DNA of 64,000 nt from Tethya wilhelma (Eukaryota > Porifera > Demospongiae > Tethyida > Tethyidae). Below the pieces are notes generated by a model that was not told the DNA's origin, searched no databases, and saw only the letters and a list, made by a program, of their open reading frames with translations. Below are positions 47,824 to 57,314 of this stretch, piece after piece. Every line of letters starts with the position of its first letter. Position 1 is the first letter of the stretch. Made by a program: the position numbers and the translations under genes. The DNA lies in NCBI GenBank assembly GCA_964030475.1, contig CAXIPT010000001.1:13173374-13237373 (forward strand). The letters are read 5' to 3'.

Positions 47824-48282
47824 GATCAAAGCTAACTTCAAAGCATCTTCAAAGGCGAACCACTTAATCCATTATAGATCAGAGTACCGACCACTTCAAA
47901 ATCCATTATGGGATATATCCGGTGCCGACATGCCGACAATGAATAATTCATGCACCAGAATGATGACGTATTGGAGAAATATTGAATTGAAGTTTCGTGT
48001 AATTTTACACGATTTCGTGATCGAAAGGGTTATTAGATGACCAAATGACACTCAGAATGAAACATGCACAAAACCATCCCAAACTGTTACAGTATGATTT
48101 CACATCATTATTATGAGTATTATTGATGAAAGAATTGACATGACTGCATGCAAACTAAATTTTAATGGCAATTGTACACTACAACTGATGAATTTTTAAT
48201 GGCAATTTGCACACTAATTTAATTATAGTTATGATAGTTCTTAAAACATTCAGTTTTGCAAAGTCTAACTCCACAGACTCCG
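47516..48282. repeat. ~770-bp direct repeat, right copy (piggyBac 5' flank)
   Basis: Same sequence and orientation as 44056-44842, from CCCTTTCAGTC to CCACAGACTCCG, with an A-tract at 47792-47820. It includes about 60 bp that are the 3' coding end of the transposase in the left copy, so it is a duplicate of the 3' flank placed at the 5' side. Confidence 0.9.
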
Positions 48283-48501
48283 TTATTTGTCCAAGAACCA
48301 TGAAATCAATTTGGTCTGGCCTAAGTATTATAGCTATCTTATAAGTAGTATGCACACGAAAGAAATTATCTTATTTCCTCATTTCTGATTTCCACATTTC
48401 CTTTTCTGCATTCCTATTCCTCTTTTTAGACCTGCCCTGACCAGAGGAGTTGCAAGCGCGCAATTAGACATTTATGGCTAGACCCTCTGCCTCGCTTCGA
48501 T

Positions 48502-48645
48502 TAGTCTCGTCCCCAGACCCCACCCCTTCCCTCTTTCTCCTTGGAGAAGGGGCGGGGTCTGGGGGATGAGACTACGCCTCGATCTGAGCTGCGCGCGCGC
48601 GCGGGAGAGGGTTGGGTCTGGGCACGAGACTACTAAAAAATGACA
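48502..48645. repeat. TAGTCTCGTCCCCAG hairpin and partial copies
   Basis: TAGTCTCGTCCCCAGACCCC is followed by its inverse ending GGGTCTGGGGGATGAGACTA (48502-48574), with a partial third arm (GGGTCTGGGCACGAGACTA) at 48615-48634. A member of the hairpin family seen at 8578. It ends just before the carrier gene start codon. Confidence 0.65.
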
Positions 48646-49300
48646 TGACTGAGAGTCAGAGTGTGATAGCTGGTTCAGTTTCAGGAGGAGTCTGTAGGAT
48701 TGTAACTTTGCCACTGGATGTGCTTAAAGTTAGACTGCAGCTTCAAAGTGAACCTGTATCCAAGGTATTGGCATGTTCTCTGATCTGACTATTGATATAG
48801 CTAGTATACCTCAAAGCTGTCTTCCATTTTTGTCACGACTTAGCATAGTCATTCATCAAAGTACCATGGATTTTATCATGCAACAAGAACAATCTGGAAG
48901 GAAGAAGGGTTAAAAGCATTTTGGTATGTCTATGTGCACTAGTCAGTGTTTGTTTCCAGCAAAGGAAAAAACAAACCAGAAAACTTCATCTATGTTGACT
49001 CTACATGATTTAGTATAATTTGTAGTGTGTATTTATTTGTAGTGATGTTATAATAGCTAGTACAAAAGTGAGTTGCTTATTAGAGGCCAATTGAGTTGTT
49101 GCTAATTTTCTAACACAGGAAAGGTCTTGTTCCTGGAGAGCTGTTGTATATTTTGTATGGAGCTACACAGGTTGGCCATTTAATAGCACATACACTAAAA
49201 CAAGAGGTATGAAGATTAATTACTTTTCTTTCTAAATTCAGTTCACTGTGTATGAAGCAGCCAAGAAGTCACTGCTGCATTCTGCCAACAACAAACATGT
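48645..49300 (+). CDS. mitochondrial carrier (thiamine pyrophosphate carrier-like), N-terminal part
   Basis: Four exons join in phase: 48645-48764 (MTESQSVIAGSVSGG, VTLPLDVLKVRLQLQ), 48862-48923 (YHGFYHATRTIWKEEGLKAF), 49119-49170 (KGLVPGELLYILYGATQ) and 49242-about 49300 (FTVYEAAKKSLLHS). PLDVLKVRLQ is the mitochondrial carrier signature Px(D/E)xx(K/R), and the order helix 1 - loop - helix 2 is the first of the three ~100-residue repeats. The spacing and wording resemble SLC25A19, which imports thiamine pyrophosphate. The other two repeats are not found: a family 1 repeat starts at 49321 and no carrier signature follows. Either the gene is truncated or a long intron holds the rest. The ATG at 48640 runs into a stop; 48645 is the better start. 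Confidence 0.75.
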
Positions 49301-49320
49301 ACATTTGTGGTTTTCCAAAA

Positions 49321-50182
49321 CAGGTATCATACGTATGGTAGTACGTATAGTAGAAATGGGCCGACTGTCCCATAGACGCAATGCAAAATGTTGGCCACTA
49401 CAAAAATCTAGTCAAATAAAATTAAACCTTGAAAGTTGTTCAGAGGCACTTACTTACAAAAACTTTCCTCAGCACTAACTGTGAGTGCTAGTGGGAAGCC
49501 ACCATAGTGCCATTTTTGTTCTCTAACGTACTTCCTAACTGACTTACTTGAAAACGATTTCCAGAGAACCAGAATTAATATTTTGACAGCACAAAGTAAG
49601 TTCTTTTTATGGATAGTACGTTCCTTTATACTCATTTCAATCTCAAATAGCCCTAAATAAAAGCTAGAAAGCTTTGAAACTTAGTGTATAAATTCATGTA
49701 CTACAATGCAGCCATCTTTGTATGTAGAGTTCAAAGGTCATTGTCCATGTGGTATTAGTGTGTGCATGTGCATTAGCTTCCTCCAGCATAATGAAATGCA
49801 TTGTAGCTGCTACTTAAGCTTTTTGTAGGGACTAACCAGTCTCTAATGGTCTCCACATCGTAGTGTTGAAAAAAGTGAATGAACAAGTAGTAAAAGAATA
49901 AGTAGTGTAGGAATAGGCAGTGTAGTAAAAAGCATTGGAACAAGACATGTCTCAATTTCGGCATATGACTACTTCATTTTTATGCCCAACTCTTGGACAC
50001 TAGTCCTATTTTGTTATGGTTTACTCCACTGCTTAGCCAACTGATTAGATTGAACCAATGCAACAATAAGCTGTGGTATACTATAGTTGTACAGATCATT
50101 GCATTTATGACACTGAGGATCCATATTAGTGATCAAAAATATATCAAAAATGAAGTAGTCATGTGCCGAAATTTAGACATGC
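49321..50182. repeat. dispersed fold-back repeat family 1, copy d
   Basis: Reverse orientation. Starts ATCATACGTATGGTAGTACG and GGGCCGACTGTCCCATAGAC, and ends with part of the internal inverted repeat (GTAGGAATAGGCAGTGTAGT) and GTAGTCATGTGCCGAAATTT. An N lies at its right boundary (50183). Confidence 0.7.
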
Positions 50183-50189
50183 NACTTGT

Positions 50190-50430
50190 GTATAATGGGT
50201 GGAGGGAGAGCACCAGTACTAGTTCCATCAGGAGATGATGAACATTGCCACTCATCCAATGTTACAACTGCATGGTGAAGGATGGGTGTATAATGCAGTA
50301 GCTTTTATTTTACTCAAATTGCCTTACAGACTAGAAGTACCTGTACGCAGATGATAAACAGTGTAGAAATACCACAGCATATGATAGTTGAGCCTAGCAA
50401 CTATGACTTCATTCTTCAATTTTTGCATCA
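50190..50430 (-). pseudogene. orphan-receptor fragment (first exons)
   Basis: Minus-strand sequence matches the start of the receptor ectodomain (GATGAACATTGCCACTCATC and GAGAGCACCAGTAC.. as in 37485-37530). Further right is a degraded signal-peptide exon (TGAGCCTAGCAACTATGACTT). No intact frame. It begins just after the N at 50183. Confidence 0.6.
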
Positions 50431-51060
50431 GTATATTGTCACTGTGTAGATATCTTGATGTTTCCTGTTTAGACTCCACTCATTATAAAGTAGGTGTGGC
50501 TAATGTGTACTAGGATTCTCATTGAGAGCTATTGTATGATGAGAAGCTAAATGGTTATATCTGTGGGCTTGTGATATATAGCTCAGCAAGATTGTCCTTT
50601 TGAGCTTAGAAACATTCAACTCTTCAAGTGACTCTCAAGTCCTGTATATAGCTCCAAATTAAAAATATTAATAAAAAAAAAAACCTACTCAGTGCAAAAA
50701 CGGGTAGAGAGGTCACAAACTTTGTGCCAGATATTCTGGAGCTTCACAAAATTAGAGGCTGAGACTTGAATATCTGAGGTCCTAGTGTTTCGAGCACACC
50801 AAGGGCACTACTAGTTGAAGGCAATATGGTATCTAACATAGTCTGGGTATGAGGCTATAGTCTCAGGGCACATTCATATATAGGTCTATACTCAGTCTGA
50901 CAGCATGAGTAAGAACTGAAGTATATTAATGTACCCTAGGCATATACAAATACATCAAAAATTGTGTTACAGTAACTTCAATAATGACAATGCTTCTATA
51001 GGTTCTCAGCTGATCTATTTTGAATAGCTGCTTTGGCCGCTGTGAGGACCCTGAGAGGGA
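50431..51060. other. intergenic; no gene seen
   Basis: AT-rich sequence with no recognisable exon, RNA gene or TIR element. Confidence 0.35.
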
Positions 51061-51063
51061 ACT

Positions 51064-51135
51064 TAGCCTCGTAAACCAGTCCCTCCCCGCTATGCTTAGC
51101 AATAAGCATAGTGGGGAGGGACTGGTTTACGAAGC
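51064..51135. repeat. TAGCCTCGTAAACCAG hairpin
   Basis: About 34-bp arms, nearly perfect (one or two mismatches), with a 3-5-bp loop: TAGCCTCGTAAACCAGTCCC inward to TATGCTTA and back. Same outer TAGCCTCGT as the other hairpins but a different inner stem. Confidence 0.8.
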
Positions 51136-51200
51136 TAGAGGGCACTAGCAATGGGAGCCTCATCAGAGAAGAGGGGGCCCTCTATTTGATGGTTTTCAAG

Positions 51201-51422
51201 TACCGTATAGCCGGAAATATTGATGGAGATTTTAATTTGACTATTTGACGGTCAAAGTCCAAATCGTCAAATTTAAATTCGCCAATATTTTGGGTGCCGT
51301 ATATGAATGTACTATGCGCACGCACAAATTGTCAAATTTAAATTCATCAATATATTTATTTTATGTTCTGCGGGAGCAAACCGTCAAATTTTTTGACTGT
51401 CAATATTTCCGGCTATACGGTA
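51201..51422. mobile_element. MITE, TACCGTATAGCCGGAAATAT family
   Basis: Perfect terminal inverted repeats TACCGTATAGCCGGAAATAT and complement. The inside has repeated TCAAATTTAAATTC blocks. Near-identical in layout to the copy at 55169. Confidence 0.85.
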
Positions 51423-51469
51423 TGCTGTTCCATATGACTAGCCTTGTTCCCAGGCTCCCCGCCTACCTT

Positions 51470-51888
51470 ATATGACAGCATATAATTTATATCCAATAAC
51501 ATCTTCCTTGCTGTTTGTAGCAGCCTGGCTAAGAGATCCGGGAATAGTGATCCACCTCTTCAAGAAGTCACGACGAGGAAATCCAAACACAGATGTGTCG
51601 TATTTATACAGGTCTTCAAAGTCGATGTCAGCTAGTGTGGTCTTACTTTAACATCATCACTAGTTGTTATCTGAATCCCATCGACCACCTTGGAAAACGC
51701 TCTGATGCATTCTCTAAACATCCACTTTTTATGGCCATTGGTGGCTTTTCATACTGTGGGACCATTTGAACAAAACTATCTAAAGAGAAGTAACATTTCT
51801 CTGGTGTAGAAGTGACTGCTGCTTGAACTATTTTCCCACCATATCCTTGAGCACAAAAGCACCTATCTACATAGACCACCATTGCCAT
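51470..51888 (-). pseudogene. GNAT acetyltransferase-like fragment, inverted partner
   Basis: The minus-strand frame 51888-51667 carries DRCFCAQGYGGKIVQ, resembling the acetyl-CoA-binding turn. After a break, frame 51655-51480 reads LADIDFEDLYKYDTSVFGF, RRDFLKRWITIPGS and ATNSKEDVIGYKL. The second part is almost identical to the start of the plus-strand gene at 52708, so the two are inverted partial copies. The C-terminal part is absent here. Confidence 0.6.
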
Positions 51889-51954
51889 CTGCTATAGAGG
51901 GCCATCCTTCATTAGATGACTGTTGTACTATGAAATCATAGTCTTGCTCAGATG

Positions 51955-52195
51955 GGTTACTGTAGTCGTTTTGTCTGTCTGTTCAATTGAAATCTCACAA
52001 AAGGCAGCTCTAATGACAAAATTGATGGTACTTACGTTCATAAATCCGAATAATCTTATAGAATTACATGTTTTGCTGTCCAAAACATTGTAGTTGCTGA
52101 GATTTGAGGCTTTGTGCTTCTTTTTAGTGCTTAGCTTTGAGGCCAAGCCTACTGATCTGTGTATGTTATCTAGAATCCATATAAGACTGAGTGAG
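51955..52195. repeat. dispersed repeat, copy 2 (as at 2990)
   Basis: Shares GTAGTCGTTTTGTCTGTCTG, GGTACTTACGTTCATAAA and GAGATTTGAGGCTTTGTGC with 3080-3250, same orientation. Confidence 0.6.
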
Positions 52196-52497
52196 ACTGA
52201 CGAGAAGCATCCAAGGTATCATAATACTAATTTGTGTGTGTTTAATTGTTAATTGTTAAATGTGAATTAAGCCCCTAAGAAGGGGCAGACAACAAATTCA
52301 AAGCAGTCTCATTGTGTGTCCTCCTCCACGGAAATCTTTAGTAAAAGGCGAAAGATTTATTCGCTCTGAAGGAAGAGTAGAGTGATGGCTGTGACAGCAA
52401 TGTGACACTTATATATAACATCTAGTGTTGGTAAATGCTTGTGGGTTTCAGGAATATGTGCATTCCTTTTAATTTTCGTTAATTGCTCTNTTTGCAG

Positions 52498-52634
52498 TTG
52501 TTCCCAAGGCTCATTCTGTGTTTACATTTGAACTTCATGGCTACCAGTTCTCTCTCTACGGTAACCACATGAAATTCAAGGCCAGCGAGCGTTCAGCTAA
52601 AAAATTCAAAGACAAACCCACCATTGACCTTTGA
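52498..52634 (+). CDS. terminal exon of unrecognised gene
   Basis: After a TTTGCAG acceptor, an in-phase frame reads VPKAHSVFTFELHGYQFSLY and ends KFKDKPTIDL with a stop at 52632. It looks like a real last exon, but I do not recognise the family. An N sits only 8 bp upstream (52490), so earlier exons may be lost. Could be unrelated to the GNAT exon 60 bp further on. Confidence 0.4.
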
Positions 52635-52707
52635 CAGTCATAAAAAAACACCACCTGTCATGTATTTTTTTCATCATCATCAATCATGATTTATGTCCTC
52701 TAACCAA

Positions 52708-53130
52708 ATGTATGAATATGACACATTTGTGTTTGGATTTTCTCGACGTGACTTCTTGAAGAGGTGGATCACTATTCCTGGATCTCTTGGCTGGGCTGCT
52801 ACAAACAGCAAGGGAGATGTCATTGGATATACTGTCATACGTCACAGCATACTTGAAAACCATCAAATAGTGGGCCCCCTCTTCTCTGATGACACTCCCA
52901 TTGCTAGTGCCCTCCTCCTCACAGCAGCCAAAGCAGCTATCGAACAGAGATCAGCTGAGAAGCTTACATTCTGGACACCAATGATAGCTCAACATGATTT
53001 CATTGATATGGTTGAAAAAAAGATAGGATATGAGAATTTAATGGAAGCATTCCGAATGTACAGAAATGGTATTCCACCACAAGTACAAGTGGAGAAAATG
53101 GCAGCAATAACTTCTCCAGCTTTTGGATAA
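52708..53130 (+). CDS. GNAT-like acetyltransferase, C-terminal part
   Basis: The frame reads YEYDTFVFGFSRRDFLKRWI, GWAATNSKGDVIGYTVIRH, IVGPLFSDDTPIASALL, then a helix and EKLTFWTPM, ending MAAITSPAFG. The GYxVIR...GPLFSDD...IAxxLL order is that of the C-terminal acetyltransferase half (Acetyltransf_18-like) of YitH/holothin acyltransferase-type proteins. That match is from memory. The N-terminal GNAT half is missing on this strand; a candidate lies inverted at 51667-51888. The exon start is uncertain: an in-frame ATG is at 52693, but homology to the inverted copy begins near 52708. Confidence 0.65.
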   Translation: MYEYDTFVFGFSRRDFLKRWITIPGSLGWAATNSKGDVIGYTVIRHSILENHQIVGPLFSDDTPIASALLLTAAKAAIEQRSAEKLTFWTPMIAQHDFIDMVEKKIGYENLMEAFRMYRNGIPPQVQVEKMAAITSPAFG

Positions 53131-53162
53131 GTCACAGCATGTACAAATTCAAAATAATTGAC

Positions 53163-53197
<35 letters not shown>
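53163..53197. repeat. (CA)n microsatellite
   Basis: About 17 CA units directly 3' of the GNAT-like frame. Confidence 0.95.
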
Positions 53198-53200
<3 letters not shown>

Positions 53201-53451
53201 TTGGAAGAAATTATGTATAATGATACGGATATACAATGTATTATACTGTTCTTATTCTGAAAATGCTGTGTTACAATTAGAGTGTATGTCTGTTTTCTTG
53301 GTGGGTGTGGCTACGAGACCACTCACTCTTCTTTTTTCTAGTCAGTTGTAAATTTTGACCATTTAATTTAGTGTTTAACTTTTGTCAATTTGACCAATAA
53401 TTGGGTAAAGATTAAATAAATCTGTATAAATTTCACAAGTGTAAAATTTCA

Positions 53452-54835
53452 GAAAAATTAGTAGGAATGGGCAGTGCATGCGGTAAAAAGTATTGGAACA
53501 AGGCATGTCTCTATTTCGACACATGACTACTTCATTTTTATTCTTCATCCCTCATATGGATCCTCAGTGTCATAAATACAATGATCTGAGCGTACAATAG
53601 TACCGTAGCTTTATTGCATTGGTTCAATTTCCTATACTTATCAGTTGGCTAAGCATGCAGTGGAGTAAACTATAACAGACAGGTAACTTAAACTGGACTG
53701 CCAGCCAAGAGTTGGGTATAAAAATGAAGTAGTCATGTGCCAAAATTGAGATATGCCTTGTTCCAACACTTTTTACCGCACTGCCCATTCCTACACTACT
53801 TATTTCAATTTTTTCAATACTACAGTGTGACTATCAGAGACTGGTTCAGTAGTCCCTACAAAAAGCTTGAGCAGCTACTTGCACTAATTTATTCTGCAGG
53901 AGTATAGGCTAATGCGCATGCGCATAATAATGCCGCCATGTGGATAAATAATTAATGACCTTTGAACTCTACCTACAAAGACGGCTGCATTGCATGTATA
54001 GTACATGAATTTATACACTAAGTTTCAAAGCTTTCAAAGTTGGCCCAACACATTCCGGTTCTCTGGAAATCCTTTTTAAGTATGTCAGTTAGGAAGTACG
54101 TAAGTAAGTACGTACGTAAATGGCACTTTTCTGGCTTCCCACTAGTGCTCTCTATGAGTGCTGAGGAAAGTTTTTGTGAGTTTTAGGCCTTGCATGCAGT
54201 TCAACTTGGTAATCTGTCAGTGAGAGTCTCAGTGAGCAACTTTGAAAGTTTAATTTTGTTTGACTTGATTTTTATATATAGTCTCGCGGGCCAGATGTCA
54301 GAGAGGGGGGAAAGTGGTCCAGTTTTCGTGTGCAATCGGAATTTCAGTAGCATGACATAGGTCATGCTGTCATGTGAAAAAAATATTTTTTTTGCCAGAA
54401 GACTTTAGTTTAGCTTTAGCTGTCTTCTTAGTGTACTCCAGTGTGAAGTAATCATGAGTTTGAGCCATCTTCTACTCACAAACAGTAAAAGTTCAAAGCT
54501 TCAGTACGGACGTGGACTGTTCTTGGATGATGATTAGATATATATTATAATAGCGCTACGGTCTCACATGACAAGAACAATCTGGTTGGTTGGTTTCAAA
54601 TTTGGTGGGAAATTTTACCTCATTAAGTTCGAAATTACAAAATACTGAAATCTGATTGGAGGTTACAACATTCCTCGATTGCAAACGAAAACTGGGCCAC
54701 TTTTACCAGACGTCCTTTTCCCCCCTCTTGGACATCTGGACTCGAGACTAATTTTTATAGTGACCAACATTTTGTATTGTGTCTATGGGACAGTCATCCC
54801 ATTCTTACTATACGTACTACCATACGTATGATGTG
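53452..54835. repeat. dispersed fold-back repeat family 1, copy e, interrupted
   Basis: Has both internal inverted halves (53462-53535 and 53724-53796), the shared right part to about 54265, and the terminal GGGACAGTCATCCCATTCTT at 54787. The run is split by the element at 54283-54750. Confidence 0.7.
54283..54750. mobile_element. MITE with AGTCTCG(C)GGGCCAGATGTC ends, nested in family 1 repeat
   Basis: The left AGTCTCGCGGGCCAGATGTC and right GACATCTGGACTCGAGACT ends pair. Symmetry continues through GTCCAGTTTTCGTGTGCAAT / ATTGCAAACGAAAACTGGGC, about 60 bp of arm. It interrupts copy e, so it is younger. Confidence 0.7.
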
Positions 54836-54939
54836 TTTAATTTTTGGAATTGGCATAAAGGCTTAACTGAAGGTATAAACTTCCGGATCTACAGCATTAT
54901 ACTTTGTAAGGTTATATTAATTTGGTGTTTTGGTGATTT

Positions 54940-55575
54940 GATCGCATGTCACAATAAAAGTACCTATGGTGCATAAGCCTCGGCTTCCAAATCAATTAAG
55001 TCACTTTGTACCTGTCCAACTAAGCTCAGCTCAAGCACATTTCTGAGCACATCCAGTCCAACCCTATACAATGTTTCTAAATAATGCACACTACACAGGG
55101 TGTGATTGGTGGGTATGGTTTTGAAGAGAAGTGCTCAGAGATGCACAAAAGCCTCAGATCTCGAAAACTACCGTATAGCCAGAAATATTGACGAGGATTT
55201 TAATTTGACGGTTTGACGGTCAAAGTCCAAATTGTCAAATTTAAATCCGCCAATATTTTGAACACCATATATGAATGCATTATGCGCACGCACAAATCGT
55301 CAAATTTAAATTCGTCAGTATTTTTATTTTACGTTCTGCCGAGCAAACCTTTTTTGACCATCAATATTTCCCCGACTATACGATAATGGTGTTTTGCAAG
55401 GTTCTACATGACAAATTTCAAGACAATATCAAAATTAATCATGAACGTAAGTACTTTCCATTTTGACTCTAGATCTGCCGTTCTTCAGATAATCATTTGT
55501 AACAAACAGACAGACAAACGTAAAAAACGACTACCGTATAACCTTCTGCACGTGATACTCACGCGCCAAGGCTTA
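54940..55575. repeat. dispersed repeat (inverted, as at 2990), split by a MITE
   Basis: Complement of 3040-3310: CACACTACACAGGGTGTGAT to CAGATCTCGAAAAC, then a MITE, then GGTGTTTTGCAAGGTTCTAC to CTTCTGCACGTGATACTCAC. It also carries GGTGCATAAGCCTCGGC at its left end. Confidence 0.65.
55169..55385. mobile_element. MITE, TACCGTATAG family, nested with TA target duplication
   Basis: TACCGTATAGCCAGAAATAT at the left and CCCGACTATACGATA at the right. The flanking repeat at 2990-3330 gives the empty site: the insertion sits at a TA, which is present on both sides here. Confidence 0.75.
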
Positions 55576-56360
55576 AAAAACTATGCATGCACATGTGCTC
55601 CAGGACCCATGCACATACAGTATATAGTACAACTATAAGGACTATAGCAAATGTTGATTAGCGTAGTGACACATGTGAACCTCAATTATTTAATTATGAC
55701 ATCACTATTGCTTGGACATGCAGCTTATCTGACTGACATAAACATGCACACAATCTACTGTGCATTTCTTCTTGCCATACTAGTACACTAGCTTCGTATG
55801 GCAAGAAGCATTAAAACGTGGGCAGAGTCATTGACTGCATGCACTACATATACCTTGTGCCTTATCCCCAGGCTACCCTTTGACCGTTCACTTATGGAAA
55901 GGAGAAGGGGAGCTTGGTATCCAAGATCACGTGGGGATATTATATGATACCGTATAGTGGGAACATTTTGCAGAGTTTAACTTTTGCAGTATTCACCTGC
56001 AGATTACAATCCATCGGCGTGAAATTTTTTATCCACAAAATTCTCCATAACGTATGTAAGTCTGGGCATTGCACAGCTTAAGTTAAACACTAAAATGTTT
56101 GACGAGAGATATCCGTGAAAGTTAGACACTGCAAACTCAAATTACTAATAATATGTCCATATAACCTGGAACCCTTGATAACATTGTTGTAATCAACCAC
56201 TTATACATGCACAGTATACATGTACAAATCAAACCATCACTATGACAATAAAGGCACCGGTGGTGCACAAGCCTCAGCGGCACACTCTGTCACTTGCAAC
56301 TGACTCAGTTGTGATGAGGCAGCATAAATCACAGACAGAGATGAGCAATGCTATGATTAC
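55576..56360. other. intergenic; short inverted repeats only
   Basis: Contains a 15-bp inverted pair CTTCTTGCCATAC / GTATGGCAAGAAG (55759-55808), a half TACCGTATAG end at 55948, and GGTGCACAAGCCTC near 56256. No gene seen. Confidence 0.4.
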
Positions 56361-56361
56361 A

Positions 56362-56480
56362 AGTAGTAAAAATTTCAAAAAAATAAGGACTGTAGGAATG
56401 GGCAGTGGTGTAAAAAGTATTGGAACAAGGTATGTCTCAATTTTGGGCACATGACTACTTCATTTTCATTTTTGATCCCT
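56362..56480. repeat. dispersed fold-back repeat family 1, fragment f
   Basis: Only the left internal inverted half (GTAGGAATGGGCAGTGGTGT to CATGACTACTTC) is present. Confidence 0.6.
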
Positions 56481-56840
56481 CAATTTATTGTCGTGGAATG
56501 TTGTGAATCACTTGTAGATGATATTATCACCAACAGTATCACAATACTAATGCATGGTTCAAAATCTTGCCAATCTTATCATATGGCTAAATATAGTAGA
56601 ATAAAGTGTAGCAGGAAGGATTAGATTATACTGGCCATGACTTGAACACAAAAAAATTTTGCACAAGACACTCAAAACATCATTGTTGGAGAGTTGAACA
56701 CAACACTATAAGTCTTGTGGTCAGTACCATATAAGCAAGTAGCATGAGAACAAATTAACAATTGAGTAATTCTTTCTTTGTAAAAATAAAATTAAAAAAC
56801 AGCAAATTAAATATTGATATATGTTATACATGTGCATGAA

Positions 56841-56984
56841 TCTCTTTTTTCAGTGGCTTGTCTTGCTCATTGTCTCATGCCATAAGAGGTTATGATCTAT
56901 ACTGATATCAGTATAGATCATAACCTCTTATGGCATGAGACAACTACCTTCTATATGAGCAAGACAAGCCACTGAAAAAAGAGA
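56841..56984. repeat. palindrome with zero-length loop
   Basis: 56871-56906 and 56907-56942 are exact complements with no spacer (centre TGATATCA). Outer arms 56841-56870 and 56955-56984 are also complementary, with a 12-bp insertion on the right side only. Confidence 0.9.
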
Positions 56985-57314
56985 AATCATGTTTTTGTTA
57001 TTGTGTTCCAATCCACAAGGCCATGCACACTGGCATGATTGACCACTTAGCTGATTTTGTTTCTCACTATAATGAGGATACAAATACACACCAGCCACAC
57101 CTACTCCAGAAGACGGAGTGAAACAGGAAACACCATCAATCTACACAATACACAGACAAACTGAACAATAAAGTCACAGTTAGTAAGGCTCAGCAATGCT
57201 GTGGTTTTTCTACATTGTTCCCATCTGAATACAGGTAAGCCAGAGGGAAACTAAGTATAATGCTGATAGCAATAATTTTTATTATTTAATTATAATGCTC
57301 ATCCACACCATGCA

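Noticed and set aside
44056..48282. LTR retrotransposon, because of long direct repeats around a coding region
   Set aside because: The enclosed gene is a piggyBac transposase with introns, not gag-pol, and the repeats include part of its coding end.
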